From assembly GCA_964036315.1 (NCBI GenBank), contig OZ038496.1:21214685-21278684 (forward strand): 64,000 nucleotides of DNA. The letters run 5' to 3'. A program made the translations under genes and the position numbers. A model generated the notes under the pieces. The model ran no database searches. It had not been told where the DNA came from and saw nothing but the letters and a program-made list of their open reading frames with translations. Below are positions 53,110 through 63,341 of this stretch, in pieces; positions within the stretch are counted from its first letter, which is position 1; each line of letters starts with the position of its first letter. This DNA comes from Acanthosepion esculentum (Eukaryota; Mollusca; Cephalopoda; Sepiida; Sepiidae).

Positions 53110-53745
53110 ATTTATTCATATATGGGGGGAAAGAAGCTAGCAAGATATTTGCATAACAAAACCGTGTTGGTACAAGTCTACATCTACAAAAACATAGAGT
53201 TTGTAAATCTCGACTAAAAATGTTAGCAATAACTTCAACAATACCAAATACTGTGAGGATTCCAACATGCGTCAGTGTGTTGCCAAACAAATTCTAATAC
53301 ACAAAATATCCAGTGATAATCAAACTAACTAATGACTGAATGCCGAAAAGACTACAAAAAATGCTACCAAAAACAGTAATAAAACTACAAAATAGCAATA
53401 GAGAGCAGGTGTGTAGATCTGTGCGTATCTGCCTGTGTTGTGCATTTGTGTGTACCTGACCGTATGTGTTTATCTATATAAGCAGGATTGTCAAATCAGA
53501 TAGAAAGAAAAATACAGGCACATATTTAGTAGAAAGGATGCCTGCATCTTTTATATTTAATTATACATAAAACTTGTATAGGTTTTAAAAAAAGACAAAT
53601 CTGTGTGCAGACAAACGTGAAAATAGCAGGAGGACCACATGTTTGTAAATGAGTATACGTTTATGTGAGGAAAGAAAAGAAATTGATTTTGAGCAAGAAA
53701 ACAAAGAAAGTAAACATGTTTGTTTTTTAACAATGAGAGAAATAG

Positions 53746-53750
<5 letters not shown>
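53110..53750. other. Unannotated sequence
   Basis: No gene or repeat recognised; scattered GT-rich words lie at about 53407-53475. Confidence 0.4.
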
Positions 53751-53801
<51 letters not shown>

Positions 53802-53816
53802 ATGTGTGTGTGTGTG
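53751..53816. repeat. Compound (CT)n-(TA)n-(TG)n microsatellite
   Basis: CT run 53751-53776, TA run 53777-53801, GT run 53803-53816. Confidence 0.9.
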
Positions 53817-53885
53817 CACAGTAATAAACAACATAAGCTTGTATTTCCTAAAGAATTAATGAATTTTATTTATTAATCTAATATA

Positions 53886-54006
53886 TTTTTATTACTTCAA
53901 ACATTACTTTTATCAGATACCCGTATTTGAGTAGACAAAGTAAATGCCATTTAAAAGTGTGTCTACTCAAATACAGGTCCACTAAAAATAATGTTTGAAG
54001 TAATAA
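53886..54006. mobile_element. Foldback MITE, about 120 bp
   Basis: 'ttattacttcaaacattact' at the left and 'aataatgtttgaagtaataa' at the right are inverse. Inner pieces 'cccgtatttgagtagacaaa' and 'gtctactcaaatacagg' also pair. Relatives lie at 58090-58292 and as a solo end at 40256-40315. Confidence 0.7.
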
Positions 54007-54056
54007 GCCTGCATGTACGCATTAGAAAAAAGAGGTAAAAAGAAGATGTCTGGATA

Positions 54057-54705
54057 CAGTTATAACCAGGATCTCGCCCCCTCCCCTCACTCTACTACAT
54101 CTCCATTGTCATAAAATAGTATTCATATAAAATACAAATTTTATTCTAACCTAATTATGTACAATAATGGATAATATGCAATATAGGGAAACAATTCAAC
54201 AAGAAAAATTGAAACTAAATGCAATGTCTATAAATTCAAATTAGATACACGTCATAATAGATCATTCCATCTTAAATAATTAGAGACATGTCATAATAGA
54301 TCATTCCATCAATTAATCAACAAAATTTTCGACAATTTTTAATACCTACTTCCAAATTTTCTTGATAAAAAGTTCAATAATTTTAACACATTCAACATTA
54401 TGGATAAAAAATAGTGAATTTTTATATAGCATTTTTTCAAAATTTAGTATGAGCAAAACAAATTCATGGATTTCGACAAAAAAAAGACCTCAGAATGATG
54501 TCGAAATCAGCAAAAATTTGTCATCATCTAATAGTTGTGTTTAGTTTAATTTGTGCTTAGTTTAATTTGTAATGTAGTTAGAAAAAAGCAAATGTTGATA
54601 ATATAGTGAAGTTCACAAAACTACCTGGGGTCCCCAATCAAACTTCTCCCCCACCTCCCAGTCAGGTAGTTTGGGTATAGTACATACCAGCTCTGGTTAT
54701 AACTG
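54057..54705. mobile_element. Terminal-inverted-repeat element, 649 bp
   Basis: The ends are 'cagttataaccaggatct' (54057) and 'agctctggttataactg' (ending 54705). C-rich blocks sit just inside each end ('cgccccctcccctcac' and 'ctcccccacctcccag'). Inside there is a direct repeat 'gtcataatagatcattccat' at about 54251 and 54291. No transposase was recognised. Confidence 0.55.
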
Positions 54706-54709
54706 CAAA

Positions 54710-55815
54710 CTGATGTAAGTAGAAAAGTCAGTATATATAGTATGTGTTTGTCTTTATAATATGGTGTGTGTGTGTGACTTTTCAACAGAGAAAGAGAGAG
54801 TATCAGTTATGTGTGAAAGAAAAAAAAATGAGAAATTGCTCCTAGGTATTCTATATGTTTTATGCATCTCATTATCTTCATGATGCTGTATATTCATATT
54901 AAAATTCTGTCTGTTTTCACCCCTCAACCTTCATGTTAACTATTGGAGTGTTAAAATGTTAGTTCCTTGGCCATCTTTTACTGGAGCATTACATCACCAA
55001 TTGCTTCTCAAAAATACAATATCCAACCAATTAATATTGATCACCCCTTGTGTTAGCCCATGGGAAGTGAAAAACTATCAACTCACCAGATGTTGGTTCT
55101 AAAATCTACGTGACCACTTGCCCTTCTTCTAAAAAGTGTTTCCAAAGTAAGCAATCTCTCCGTTTCTCTCATCCTCTTGCCATTTCTTTTACTTGTTGGT
55201 TTTTTTGCTTGCTTTCTTTCATGTTCTTTCTTTTATTCGTAAAATCTAAGCACTGATCCTATGTTAAAACAGTTATATGCTAAACATTTGAATTTTATAA
55301 AGATGCATTTGGGGATGATATCAGCCTTTTATTGGCAGTTTCTTCCTCTCTTCTCTATTGTTCTTTTAGCTGTAATATTGCTTGTAATGTTGCATGCTAT
55401 AGTCGGAATTGTCAATCCAATTTTTTTAAATTCATATTCTCTATGGATACATTCGCACATCTCTTGATATATTTAATGCTCATGTTGATAACGCTGACTC
55501 CGTTTTTTATAATAATACTGCTAAGCATTCAACATTGTCTCGACTTCTTAAAATCATTTTTTTATATAATTATCGTTAACCTGTTTGTATACTTGTAAAA
55601 TATTTAATAGTCAAACAGTATTTAAAATCTTATTGTATTAAGGGATGCAGTGACTTTGTAAACCCTCTTTCTCTTGAGACATATGGATATGTAGATATTA
55701 AGCAACTCCTTCATTGTCACTGTAAAGTACATCCTACTGTAGTGAGGCTGTGGCTCTTTTCTCCACAAGAGAAGTCTACATGGTTAACATACAGCATGCA
55801 TAATATACATATTTA
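54710..55815. other. Unannotated sequence
   Basis: Hydrophobic open frames at 55261-55598 overlap in two phases and have no start context or splice signals I trust. No repeat recognised. Confidence 0.4.
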
Positions 55816-55819
55816 AATA

Positions 55820-55995
55820 GGGCACCTTGAGGTGGTGTAATGGTTAGCAAGCTTGTCTCGCTAGAACAATTACAACTGAGTAGTGAGTTCGATCCTCACT
55901 GGGTGCCCCATCCTTGCAGCCTTGTGCCGCATCTGAGCAACGCTTGGAAAATCACTATACATATTTAAATAGGGGGCATTTTGGCAGCAAGAATT
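55820..55995 (+). mobile_element. tRNA-like SINE with a complete acceptor stem (head 55820-55908)
   Basis: 'gggcacc' (55820-55826) pairs perfectly with 'ggtgccc' (55902-55908). 'gtgagttcgatcctcac' is a perfect 5-bp T-arm with a 7-base loop. 'ggtggtgtaatggttagca' holds box A. The 89-base length and about 36 bases between arms exceed a normal class I tRNA. The stem suggests a recent origin from a tRNA gene. The body after 55909 ('catccttgcagccttgtgcc') parallels 42650-42788 only in part, and no CCA or T-run terminator follows. Confidence 0.65.
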
Positions 55996-55999
55996 CATC

Positions 56000-56280
56000 A
56001 AAACAATGTTAAATTCAACTGAGAAGCTCTCTCTAATGAAACAGGAAAAACAGAACATGAACTTTGGACAATTCATTTATAATTTCAATCTTGGCATACA
56101 TCTCATTCAGAAATGCAAAAATATAATAAAAAATGAAATAGGTAGACTTTTTGGTTGCATTTAACAGAACTTATTTGAATAAATATATGTATTTATATTC
56201 TTGTAAAAGCAACAAGAACAAGAAATTTTTATCTCTGTAGAATTTCCATGGTGGCTCATTTATTGAAGTGTGAGCATGTT
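56000..56280. other. Unannotated sequence
   Basis: No gene or repeat recognised. Confidence 0.4.
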
Positions 56281-56282
56281 TA

Positions 56283-56976
56283 GTTTATATTAAAAATACT
56301 GATTTTAATTAAATAAATTTGTTTATATTAAAAACACTGATTTTAATTAAATAAATTTGTTTATATTAAAAATACTGATTTTAATTAAATAAATTTGTTT
56401 ATATTAAAAATACTGATTTTAATTAAATAAATTTATTTATATTAAAAGCACTGATTTTAATTAAATAAATTTGTTTATATTAAAAATACTGATTTTAATT
56501 AAATAAATTTATTTATATTAAAAGCACTGATTTTAATTAAATAAATTTGTTTATATTAAAAATACTGATTTTAATTAAATAAATTTATTTATATTAAAAG
56601 CACTGATTTTAATTAAATAAATTTGTTTATATTAAAAATCAGTCAGTTATGTGCCATGTGTGATACATGTGTAAGTTGTCATGTATCTTTTGATACATGA
56701 CTGACGAGGCAGATTTTTTTCCCACAGTAGGTTGCCATTTCTTTCTGCAGTAGACCAATTGCCACCCAAGGCTATAGAACCTGATCTGTCCTATTATTTA
56801 CCCATAGCTGGGGGGAGAAGAAGATTGATCCCTTTCCCAAGGGTATTAGCATGTAAATGAATGTAATGAATTTGACTGGAATTGGAACTTGGCTCTCCAA
56901 TTCCTCAGTCTATCCATTACTCCACCATATTTTAATTAAATAAATTTGTTTATATTAAAACACTGATTTTAATTAA
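56283..56976. repeat. 38-bp minisatellite split by a SINE
   Basis: The unit 'gtttatattaaaaatactg' plus 'attttaattaaataaattt' repeats at exactly 38 bp for about 9.4 copies (56283-56639). From the fourth copy, units with 'aaaatactg' and 'aaagcactg' alternate, giving a 76-bp higher-order unit. The array resumes after the SINE at about 56928-56976. Confidence 0.88.
56640..56927 (-). mobile_element. tRNA-derived SINE inserted in the minisatellite
   Basis: It is full length and colinear with the 6195 copy: on + it reads tail first ('gttatgtgccatgtgtgata', 'atacatgactgacgaggcag'), then 'acccatagctggggggagaa', then the inverse of the head ('ggaattggaacttggctctc'). The repeat array is interrupted within a unit. 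No clear target duplication is visible, because the target is itself repetitive. Confidence 0.82.
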
Positions 56977-56979
56977 GTG

Positions 56980-57700
56980 GTTTTCTCAGGATTAAACAAT
57001 TATTCATCTTATTTGTATACTTGTAAATTTAAGTAACTCCATGCTTATATACTGTTATAAAAGCTATAATTAAAATTGATACCACTTTTAATTCAGATAG
57101 CTAATGAAGAGTCATAGAATGATAATTCAGTCTGTGTATAAATTTTTTACACTCTATAATAAACAGTTTGATCATTTATATGTTTTTTATTTCATTATAG
57201 CAGAGGATACAATGATCCGCATGACTAGTATTAATGCTTCTGCTAATTCTGTAATGTTTATATCTCATGTTAGCATAAGTTTGTATAGAATTTTAAGTTT
57301 CAAAAGATCAAGTTCTCTTTTAATGGTACCAGATATGAATGTTAGATTTATGAACAAGTAAATTCAACCAGAATAATTCAATTCTCCAAATTATTTTAAG
57401 TTGATATCAATACATTCAGACAGTTAGAATTACTGCATTTTTCTTTCATAAATTTATATAACTAAATAAAACCTTTTTAGTTATATACTTTATTATTTAC
57501 TAAAATAATATGACAGTATTCTATCTACAATGACTTTAATGTAGCTAAGAAAAATATATAACTCCAAGATGAAATGTTTTTTAATTAATGTATATCTCTG
57601 TCTGTCTATACTGGACACTTCTTGAAATAGGCATCCCATTTTTATTTATATATTAAACAGTGTGTATTGTATCTGGTCTGTGCATTCCAGAAATTTAAAT
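56980..57700. other. Unannotated AT-rich sequence
   Basis: An 85-codon frame at 57104-57361 has no recognisable motif or splice boundary. Confidence 0.4.
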
Positions 57701-57704
57701 AAGG

Positions 57705-57795
57705 AAAATGTGTCATCCAGCAAGGATTGAACCTGTATTCCCCTTTGTAGAGGTAACTACCATTTAGTTTGGCATGCTTTACCATTTGGTCAGGA
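57705..57795 (-). mobile_element. tRNA-like sequence (SINE head or tRNA pseudogene)
   Basis: On the - strand 'ctgaccaaatggtaaagcat' (box-A-like) is followed by 'acaggttcaatccttgctgg' (box B 'ggttcaatcc'). The acceptor stem is not convincing. Spacing between boxes is longer than in a normal tRNA. Confidence 0.5.
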
Positions 57796-57912
57796 ATAAG
57801 TTCAGTCATCAAGTTTCTTTTTACCTTATTTAAAGAAAGCACATCCCTTTCACTCAGATTATTTTTCTTGAAAGCCCACAAGAAGTGTTCACTGTAATAA
57901 CATTTGAAGTAA

Positions 57913-57916
<4 letters not shown>

Positions 57917-57983
<67 letters not shown>

Positions 57984-58043
57984 TAACCTGGATATAAGAG
58001 AGTTGTCGGAACCGGAGAAGAAGTCTCTTATATCCGGGTTACA

Positions 58044-58092
<49 letters not shown>
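57917..58092. repeat. Two (TA)n runs around a 66-bp pogo-like hairpin
   Basis: TA runs at 57917-57979 and 58046-58092 enclose 57980-58045: 'agtgtaacctggatataag' and its inverse 'ttatatccgggttacact', the same terminus as the MITE at 4849-5018. The 205-codon - strand frame running through it is an artefact of TA repeats. Confidence 0.8.
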
Positions 58093-58094
<2 letters not shown>

Positions 58095-58292
58095 CATTTT
58101 AAATGTTATTTTTAGTGGATGTTTAAGAAATCTTATTAAACAAAATATGTGCTCTCTGGCAGGATAGTTTTCTTTAATAAGGTTTCTTGAATATTCAGGC
58201 CGGTAGACATAAAAATAGATACATATACTGTTTAATAAATAAATGAAGTGTCTACTCAAATATGAGTAGCCACTAAAAATAATGTTTAGAGT
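58093..58292. mobile_element. MITE of the 53886 family
   Basis: 'aaatgttatttttagtgg' at the left and 'ccactaaaaataatgttta' at the right are inverse ends shared with 53886-54006. An inner pair 'aagaaatcttattaaa' and 'tttaataaggtttctt' adds a second stem. Total length is about 200 bp. Confidence 0.6.
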
Positions 58293-58331
58293 GATAAAAT
58301 TTATCAGATTAATATAAATAAAAAATCCATT

Positions 58332-58335
<4 letters not shown>

Positions 58336-58383
<48 letters not shown>

Positions 58384-58616
58384 AAAATATAGTTTTAAAG
58401 TATGCTATATGTATGTGTTAAAGTGCTTAGTATCAGAGGCAATAGCCTGTTTCAAGCTAAGCATAGGTCATCCATATTTATATAACAATGTAATAGACGT
58501 AACTTTGAATAACATACTTGTATATAATCAAAATTTGATTAACAGGGATAGTTGTGTGGTAGGGGTAATATTTCAATGTTTTACTCATTTTCTTCTCACT
58601 TTATCATTACTTTTCT

Positions 58617-58647
<31 letters not shown>
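58336..58647. repeat. (TA)n microsatellites with a unique spacer
   Basis: TA runs at 58336-58381 and 58617-58647 enclose 235 bases of unannotated sequence. Confidence 0.85.
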
Positions 58648-58649
<2 letters not shown>

Positions 58650-58651
<2 letters not shown>

Positions 58652-59860
58652 CAAACACATAGACACATACAAATATTATTTGATATTATGCCCAAGAGTA
58701 GAAAGCAAGTCCAGCTTTTAAGCAATGGTGTTTCGCTATTGCTGTGAACTTTCTATTGATTTCCAATGTGCTCTCTTCTCATCTGACCAGCCAGAATGCT
58801 CGGCATGAAAGATTGGATCGTGTCTTGTGTTGTAAGGTTTTCGCATTTTAGAAATTGATGATGCAGTCACTGGAATTCTGCATTACTTGTTCTCATTCTT
58901 CGTTTTTAACAATTGCTTTCAGAATTTCACTTCTGGTCATTCAGTAGTGTCCCATTTTTTAATAGAATCTCTGGCAGATGCTCATTTTAAGGTTTAAAAA
59001 TGTTTAATATGTCCTCCTGACTTTCATTTAATCTAAGATGGTGCATCTTGATCAATGAGACGTATCTTCATCATTCACCTTAGATTTACTCTCAACACAA
59101 GCCTGACTTAGTTTTTTATTATAAACTAAATAAATCTCTTTGAAAGAAGAAATTTCTTACTATCTCTAATATTAGAAAGCTCTTAACATTTTATTTCAAA
59201 ATGAAATAAAGATATGCTTAAATAATTAATCCTCACCTTGCTGAAAATGAACACCTTCACAATACAAATGGCTTTTGTCCTTCTTTTCTGATTTACTGCT
59301 TGACAAAATAAACAAAGAAATTATAAATAAGTTTTTCTTTTCTAAATTCTTATTGTATTAAAAGTTTGACATCATCCATTTTCCTGATTAATTCATTAGC
59401 AGAATAAATAATATGAACATTTCCTGATCTGCTCCAAGCTGCTCTCAATCTAACTAACCAAACCCAAGGATTATTTGACAGCCAACACTCTTCTCCAACC
59501 CTAAACAAATAAAAAATAAATAGTCTCTATTGAATTCAATCCCCATGTCAAATCAGCATATAGAACATGTCATAAATTAGCCTAATTTACTAACATTAGC
59601 TTTGATTATAATAAACATCTTGTTTTTTATCATCTTCATCTGAGTGAGTGAGGTGCATGGAGATAAATCTACACTAGATATAATAAGTTCCCATAAGTAT
59701 GATTTTTGCAAATCACATATTTTAGAGCTGCCTGGAATTTGATGTACATATTTGCTCCTTTTGATATCGTTCATGGAGCCCCAATAACAACAGGTAATTT
59801 TGTTGTCTTGGGATGTCACATTCTATTGATTTCTATCTTGAGGTGATTGCTGTTGTTCTT
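58650..59860. other. Unannotated sequence
   Basis: Slightly higher complexity at 58690-58900, but no frame, exon or element recognised. An 80-codon - strand frame at 59577-59819 shows no motif. Confidence 0.4.
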
Positions 59861-60325
59861 CTTCTTATTATTATTATTATTACTACTACTACATCATCAT
59901 AATTATCATTATTATTATTATTGTTATTATTTGATATTCTCTCCGACTCTTAGATGTTTTGGCCAGGTGATGATGATCATATCTTAGCTCCTACCCTCAG
60001 CTTAAAGACACAACACTTTTTTTTAAACATTAAACCCCAAGCAAGGCAATAAAGCCACTAAGATGCAAGGGGTTACTGAGTGTTACAGAATATGAGAAAA
60101 AACACTATTAAAGAGAGAGAACAGTAAAAGAACAGGAATTAAGGAGACAAAAGATAACGATTGACATAGCACTTAAATTTTTGTTGATCAACGTTGAAGC
60201 CGGAAGAGAGTTTACTCAGTACATGAGCTGTTCCAATCAGTGCTACCTCCTGTGCACTCCCAATGATGTTGACTATCTCCAGGGTGTCCTGTGTCGCAGA
60301 TATATTCCTGGAAATTGTCCCAAGT
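59860..60325 (-). pseudogene. Non-LTR retrotransposon 3' end split by a CR1-like LINE tail
   Basis: On the - strand 60178-60320 reads 'GALGTISRNISATQDTLEIV' and 'GSAQEVALIGTAHVLSKLSS', the C-terminal GALG...LGTAxxLRK block of a non-LTR polyprotein. The 3' end continues at 59930-60010 ('agagtcggagagaatatcaa') into an (AAT)n tail. In between, 60015-60172 is a CR1-like LINE tail in the same orientation (inverse of 'cattaaaccccaagcaaggc'). The 67-codon + frame at 60181 is its antisense shadow. Confidence 0.65.
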
Positions 60326-60399
60326 GCACCATTAATATTATTTCATTGCCATATAATATTTCTTTAGCATTATTTAAAAAGTAAAAACAAAAAAAACAT

Positions 60400-61425
60400 T
60401 AATATGATTTTTCCAAGTGAATTTAATTCTCTTGCCAAATTGACAGAGGAGGTAACCTGATATTTTTCATCAAACTGAGCCTCTTCAAAAATGGTTAACA
60501 ATTCTTCTGATAGATTTTGGGATTCTGAAATTATCTATTTTTCATTATTATGTATGTTTTAGTTTCTGCACAATTTTTTTTTTTTTCCTATTTTCTAATC
60601 ATTTTTGTTGACTGTTCTTTGGATTGCAGGAAATCAGAATAACAAAGATTTTCAAACAAGTCCCCAAATTGCAACACATAGCTCAAGAGTTGATATTATA
60701 ATGCTTCTCTCTTATAATTCAATGAAGTTACCTACGTCTGCAGCTTTTTCTTCTCCGTTGTGAGAAAAACGGTCTTCTTATAATCAGTGTAATTGTATGA
60801 TTACAGTTGAGTTAGAGACCATATGTCTACCTGCAATTTGGAAATCATCTGACATATATGCTCACTTCAATGACATTGTCTATGTTTGATCTTACCAGTT
60901 CTTTCTGTAGATTACTGTTAATCTTCGTTTGATATAGAATGTGGGTCAGTCGCTCATCTTTGTTACTTTCACGGCTGTAATAATGGACTAGATTCAATGC
61001 TGATGAACTTAATTAAGAATCTTGCATTGGATCAAGACAAAACATTTCAAGTAAGAATCTTGATGTGCCAATCAGTTGTATGCAAGTAAATGAAGCAATA
61101 ATTATATTCTAAAAACAAAATTTGACAGAAATTTTCTGTTGCTTTTACAAATAACTACATGGTTTAGTGTGTCCACATGTATATATATATTTAATTAATA
61201 TATATATAGACAGCAAGAATTCATTTAAATAGGTTTTATTAAATTCAACTTAAAGAGTCTGCCTGTATAATTTTAAAAAATCATTGTGTTTTTCCAATTT
61301 TTAAATAAGTAGATAATGACCAAGATAGTTGAAAGTATTTGAACAAAAACAAACTTTGAACAGTTTGTCCATAATTTTAATCCAGAACATATGACACATA
61401 ATCATTTCCGTCTTCTGTGTGCCAT
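60400..61425. other. Unannotated sequence
   Basis: No gene or repeat recognised; short TA tract at about 61179-61208. Confidence 0.4.
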
Positions 61426-61429
61426 CTCC

Positions 61430-62460
61430 TTCCAGGATGAAGACAATTATGATTCTCTACAATTTAATGCCTTTTGTAACTCATAGTAAATTTTGTCATT
61501 TTGCTCTCCTAAACCCCGTTCTGCCATACATTTACACATTGTCATTAGGGAGGTTATACACAGTTTTCCTCTGTCTCTCATGCTTTCAATATGTCCTGTG
61601 AGTATCAAATTTTCCAAGCTCTCTTTCACCAGGTGGTATAATGGATAATGGCTTGGGATTGTTAATCAGAGAGCTGAGTTCCAATTCCAGTTAGGTTTGT
61701 TATATTCACTTATGTGCAAATACCCTTGGGAAAGGTATGAATCCACCATTTCTCCCACCAGATATGGGTTAATTAGTAAGGCTTGTATCACTAAATTATT
61801 ATTATCTGAAAAAAAATAATTCTTTCAATCTAAAAATATTTTCTGACTATAAATAACCTGCAAAGCCATAGAAAATGAATGAATCAATCAATCAAGCCCT
61901 ATTTCCTCATGATGTGTCCTAGATATTTCAACTCTCTTTTTCTGATGTTAAGTATAATTGTCCTTTTTGTTTCCATTTTTGCTGAAATTTCATCATTGCT
62001 CATATGTCCAGTCCATGGTATTCTCAGCATCCTTCTGTAGGACCATATTTCTGTTGCTTCAAATCTCTTCTTCCTCTGTGAGGAGATTGTCGGGCATTCA
62101 CTGTCATATAGGATGACTGATATTATGTAACAGTTCAATACTCTTTTCTTTGTTTCTAACAAAATTTTCCTGTTTCTTAATACTTCACTTAGTTTTTGGA
62201 AGGCATATTTTGCTATCTCAGTACATCTTCAAGCTTTAGTATCACACTTTCCGTCCTCTGTTAAAACACTTTCCAGATATTTAAATTGTTGTACTTGTTT
62301 GACTTTGGTATCGCCAATTTGTAGTTCACATCTTGGGCTGTTCCTTTTGCTGACAGGCATGCATTCTGTATTCTTGCAACTGACGTTTAATCTTTTCTTC
62401 TCACTTTCCTTCATTACTTTCATGGTAATTCTTCTGATGAGCTTTCCTCTTTGTTACTTC
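61430..62460 (-). pseudogene. RTE-like LINE, longest copy, split by a SINE
   Basis: Order on the - strand from 62460: 'KKRLNVSCKNTECMPVSKRN', 'GDTKVKQVQQFKYLESVLTE', then (62162-61899) 'VLNCYIISVILYDSECPTIS', 'EATEIWSYRRMLRIPW' and 'LKYLGHIMRK', then (61627-61430) 'SLENLILTGHIES' and 'CKCMAERGLGE'. This is the end of the palm/thumb and the C-terminal region of an RTE-type polyprotein. The RTE label rests on remembered similarity of the C-terminal block. A SINE at 61628-61892 separates the last two parts. Multiple frameshifts make it inactive. Confidence 0.75.
61615..61905 (+). mobile_element. tRNA-derived SINE nested in the LINE, with 13-bp target duplication
   Basis: The SINE spans 61628-61892. 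The head has 'caggtggtataatggataat' (box A) and 'gagttccaattccagtt' (box B), then 'aatacccttgggaaaggtat' and 'agatatgggttaattagtaa'. It ends in a simple tail 'aatcaatcaatcaa'. The flanks 'caagctctctttc' (61615-61627) and 'caagccctatttc' (61893-61905) are a target duplication with two mismatches. Confidence 0.82.
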
Positions 62461-62479
62461 AACATTAAGAATTTAAGTG

Positions 62480-62764
62480 CAGTACTAGATTGGTAACTAG
62501 ATCTCATCATTTTACAGTTGAAATGGCTAGATGTAACCATAAGTTCTATGCTAACAGCTTCTTCTCTTGTACTTAGAACTCTATTCCAGCTTCTTGCTTT
62601 TATTGATCTTTAAAAATTTAGGTGCAATGTCCATCATTATTTATTGTCTTAATTAATTCTTTTATTGTTCTCTCTCCTTATTAATGTTTTTAATTTCTTA
62701 TATATTCTTTCTCTCTCAGTAAAACCTTGCATCAGTGAATTTATTGCACTTTGGATGAAATGAT

Positions 62765-62770
<6 letters not shown>
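62480..62770 (+). repeat. CR1-like LINE 3' end, uninterrupted
   Basis: 'gtactagattggtaactaga', 'gaaatggctagatgtaacca', 'ctccttattaatgttttt' and 'tttggatgaaatgattaaa' follow the family order. It ends directly in a (TA)n run. It serves as the empty-site reference for the copies at 40552 and 45690. Confidence 0.7.

Positions 62771-62821
<51 letters not shown>
62767..62821. repeat. (TA)n-(TG)n microsatellite
   Basis: Starts exactly at the LINE 3' end and passes from TA to TG. Confidence 0.9.
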
Positions 62822-62872
62822 TAACATCATGTTAAGCACTGAAGGTCTGTCAACAAATCAACAAATAATAAT

Positions 62873-63300
62873 GACCTCATACACTTTTACTTCCACCACA
62901 ACAATAAAATAAAATCCAGAGTAATCATAGGCTTTTATTTAAGAACCCTAAGAATCTGTAGCCCCCAATTCCTACCTGCAGATGAGAAATACTTAAAAAA
63001 TACCTTGAAACTTCTCCAATACCCAAATTATTTTCTGCACAATGCCAAACACAAAGCCTACAAAATACACAGAAGAAAATGCAAAAAAGAACACAAAAAA
63101 TACAAAAATTAACCACGTAATCCTACCTACCAATTCCACAACAGCCACCATCAAAAAAAACTTGTCCAACCTTGATAAAAAAATTTATCAATACTACCTT
63201 TAAAACAATAAGAGATGGCAACAAAAACAACAGAGGCAAGAATATACAAAATAGACTGTACAAAATGCCCATTGATATACATCAGTGAAACATCCAGAAA

Positions 63301-63306
<6 letters not shown>
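62873..63306 (+). pseudogene. Penelope-like retroelement fragment (thumb/linker and start of GIY-YIG)
   Basis: The + strand reads 'SRVIIGFYLRTLRICSPQFL', 'KNTLKLLQYPNYFLHNAKHK' and 'YKIHRRKCKKEHKKY', then after stops and a frame change 'RIYKIDCTKCPLIYISETSR'. The last block is the beginning of the GIY-YIG endonuclease (YKIxCxxCxxxYIGETxRxL), where the usual G of YIGE is S. RT-like sequence followed by GIY-YIG is the order of Penelope-like elements. The rest of the nuclease is cut off by a (TA)n run at 63306. Confidence 0.65.

Positions 63307-63334
<28 letters not shown>
63306..63334. repeat. (TA)n microsatellite
   Basis: About 14 TA units at the broken end of the Penelope-like fragment. Confidence 0.9.

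Positions 63335-63341
<7 letters not shown>

Noticed and set aside
55820..55908. Functional tRNA gene
   Set aside because: Stems are good, but the length and central spacing are wrong, no T-run terminator follows, and a related copy exists at 42.8 kb. A SINE head is more likely.
57642..58259. 205-codon - strand open frame, the longest in the window
   Set aside because: Most of it is Tyr-Ile repeats from (TA)n runs plus a MITE hairpin and MITE end. There is no protein-like composition or splice context.
60181..60384. 67-codon Cys-rich open frame as a small secreted protein
   Set aside because: The opposite strand encodes a LINE C-terminal motif (GALG...GTAHVL), so the Cys-rich frame is antisense noise.
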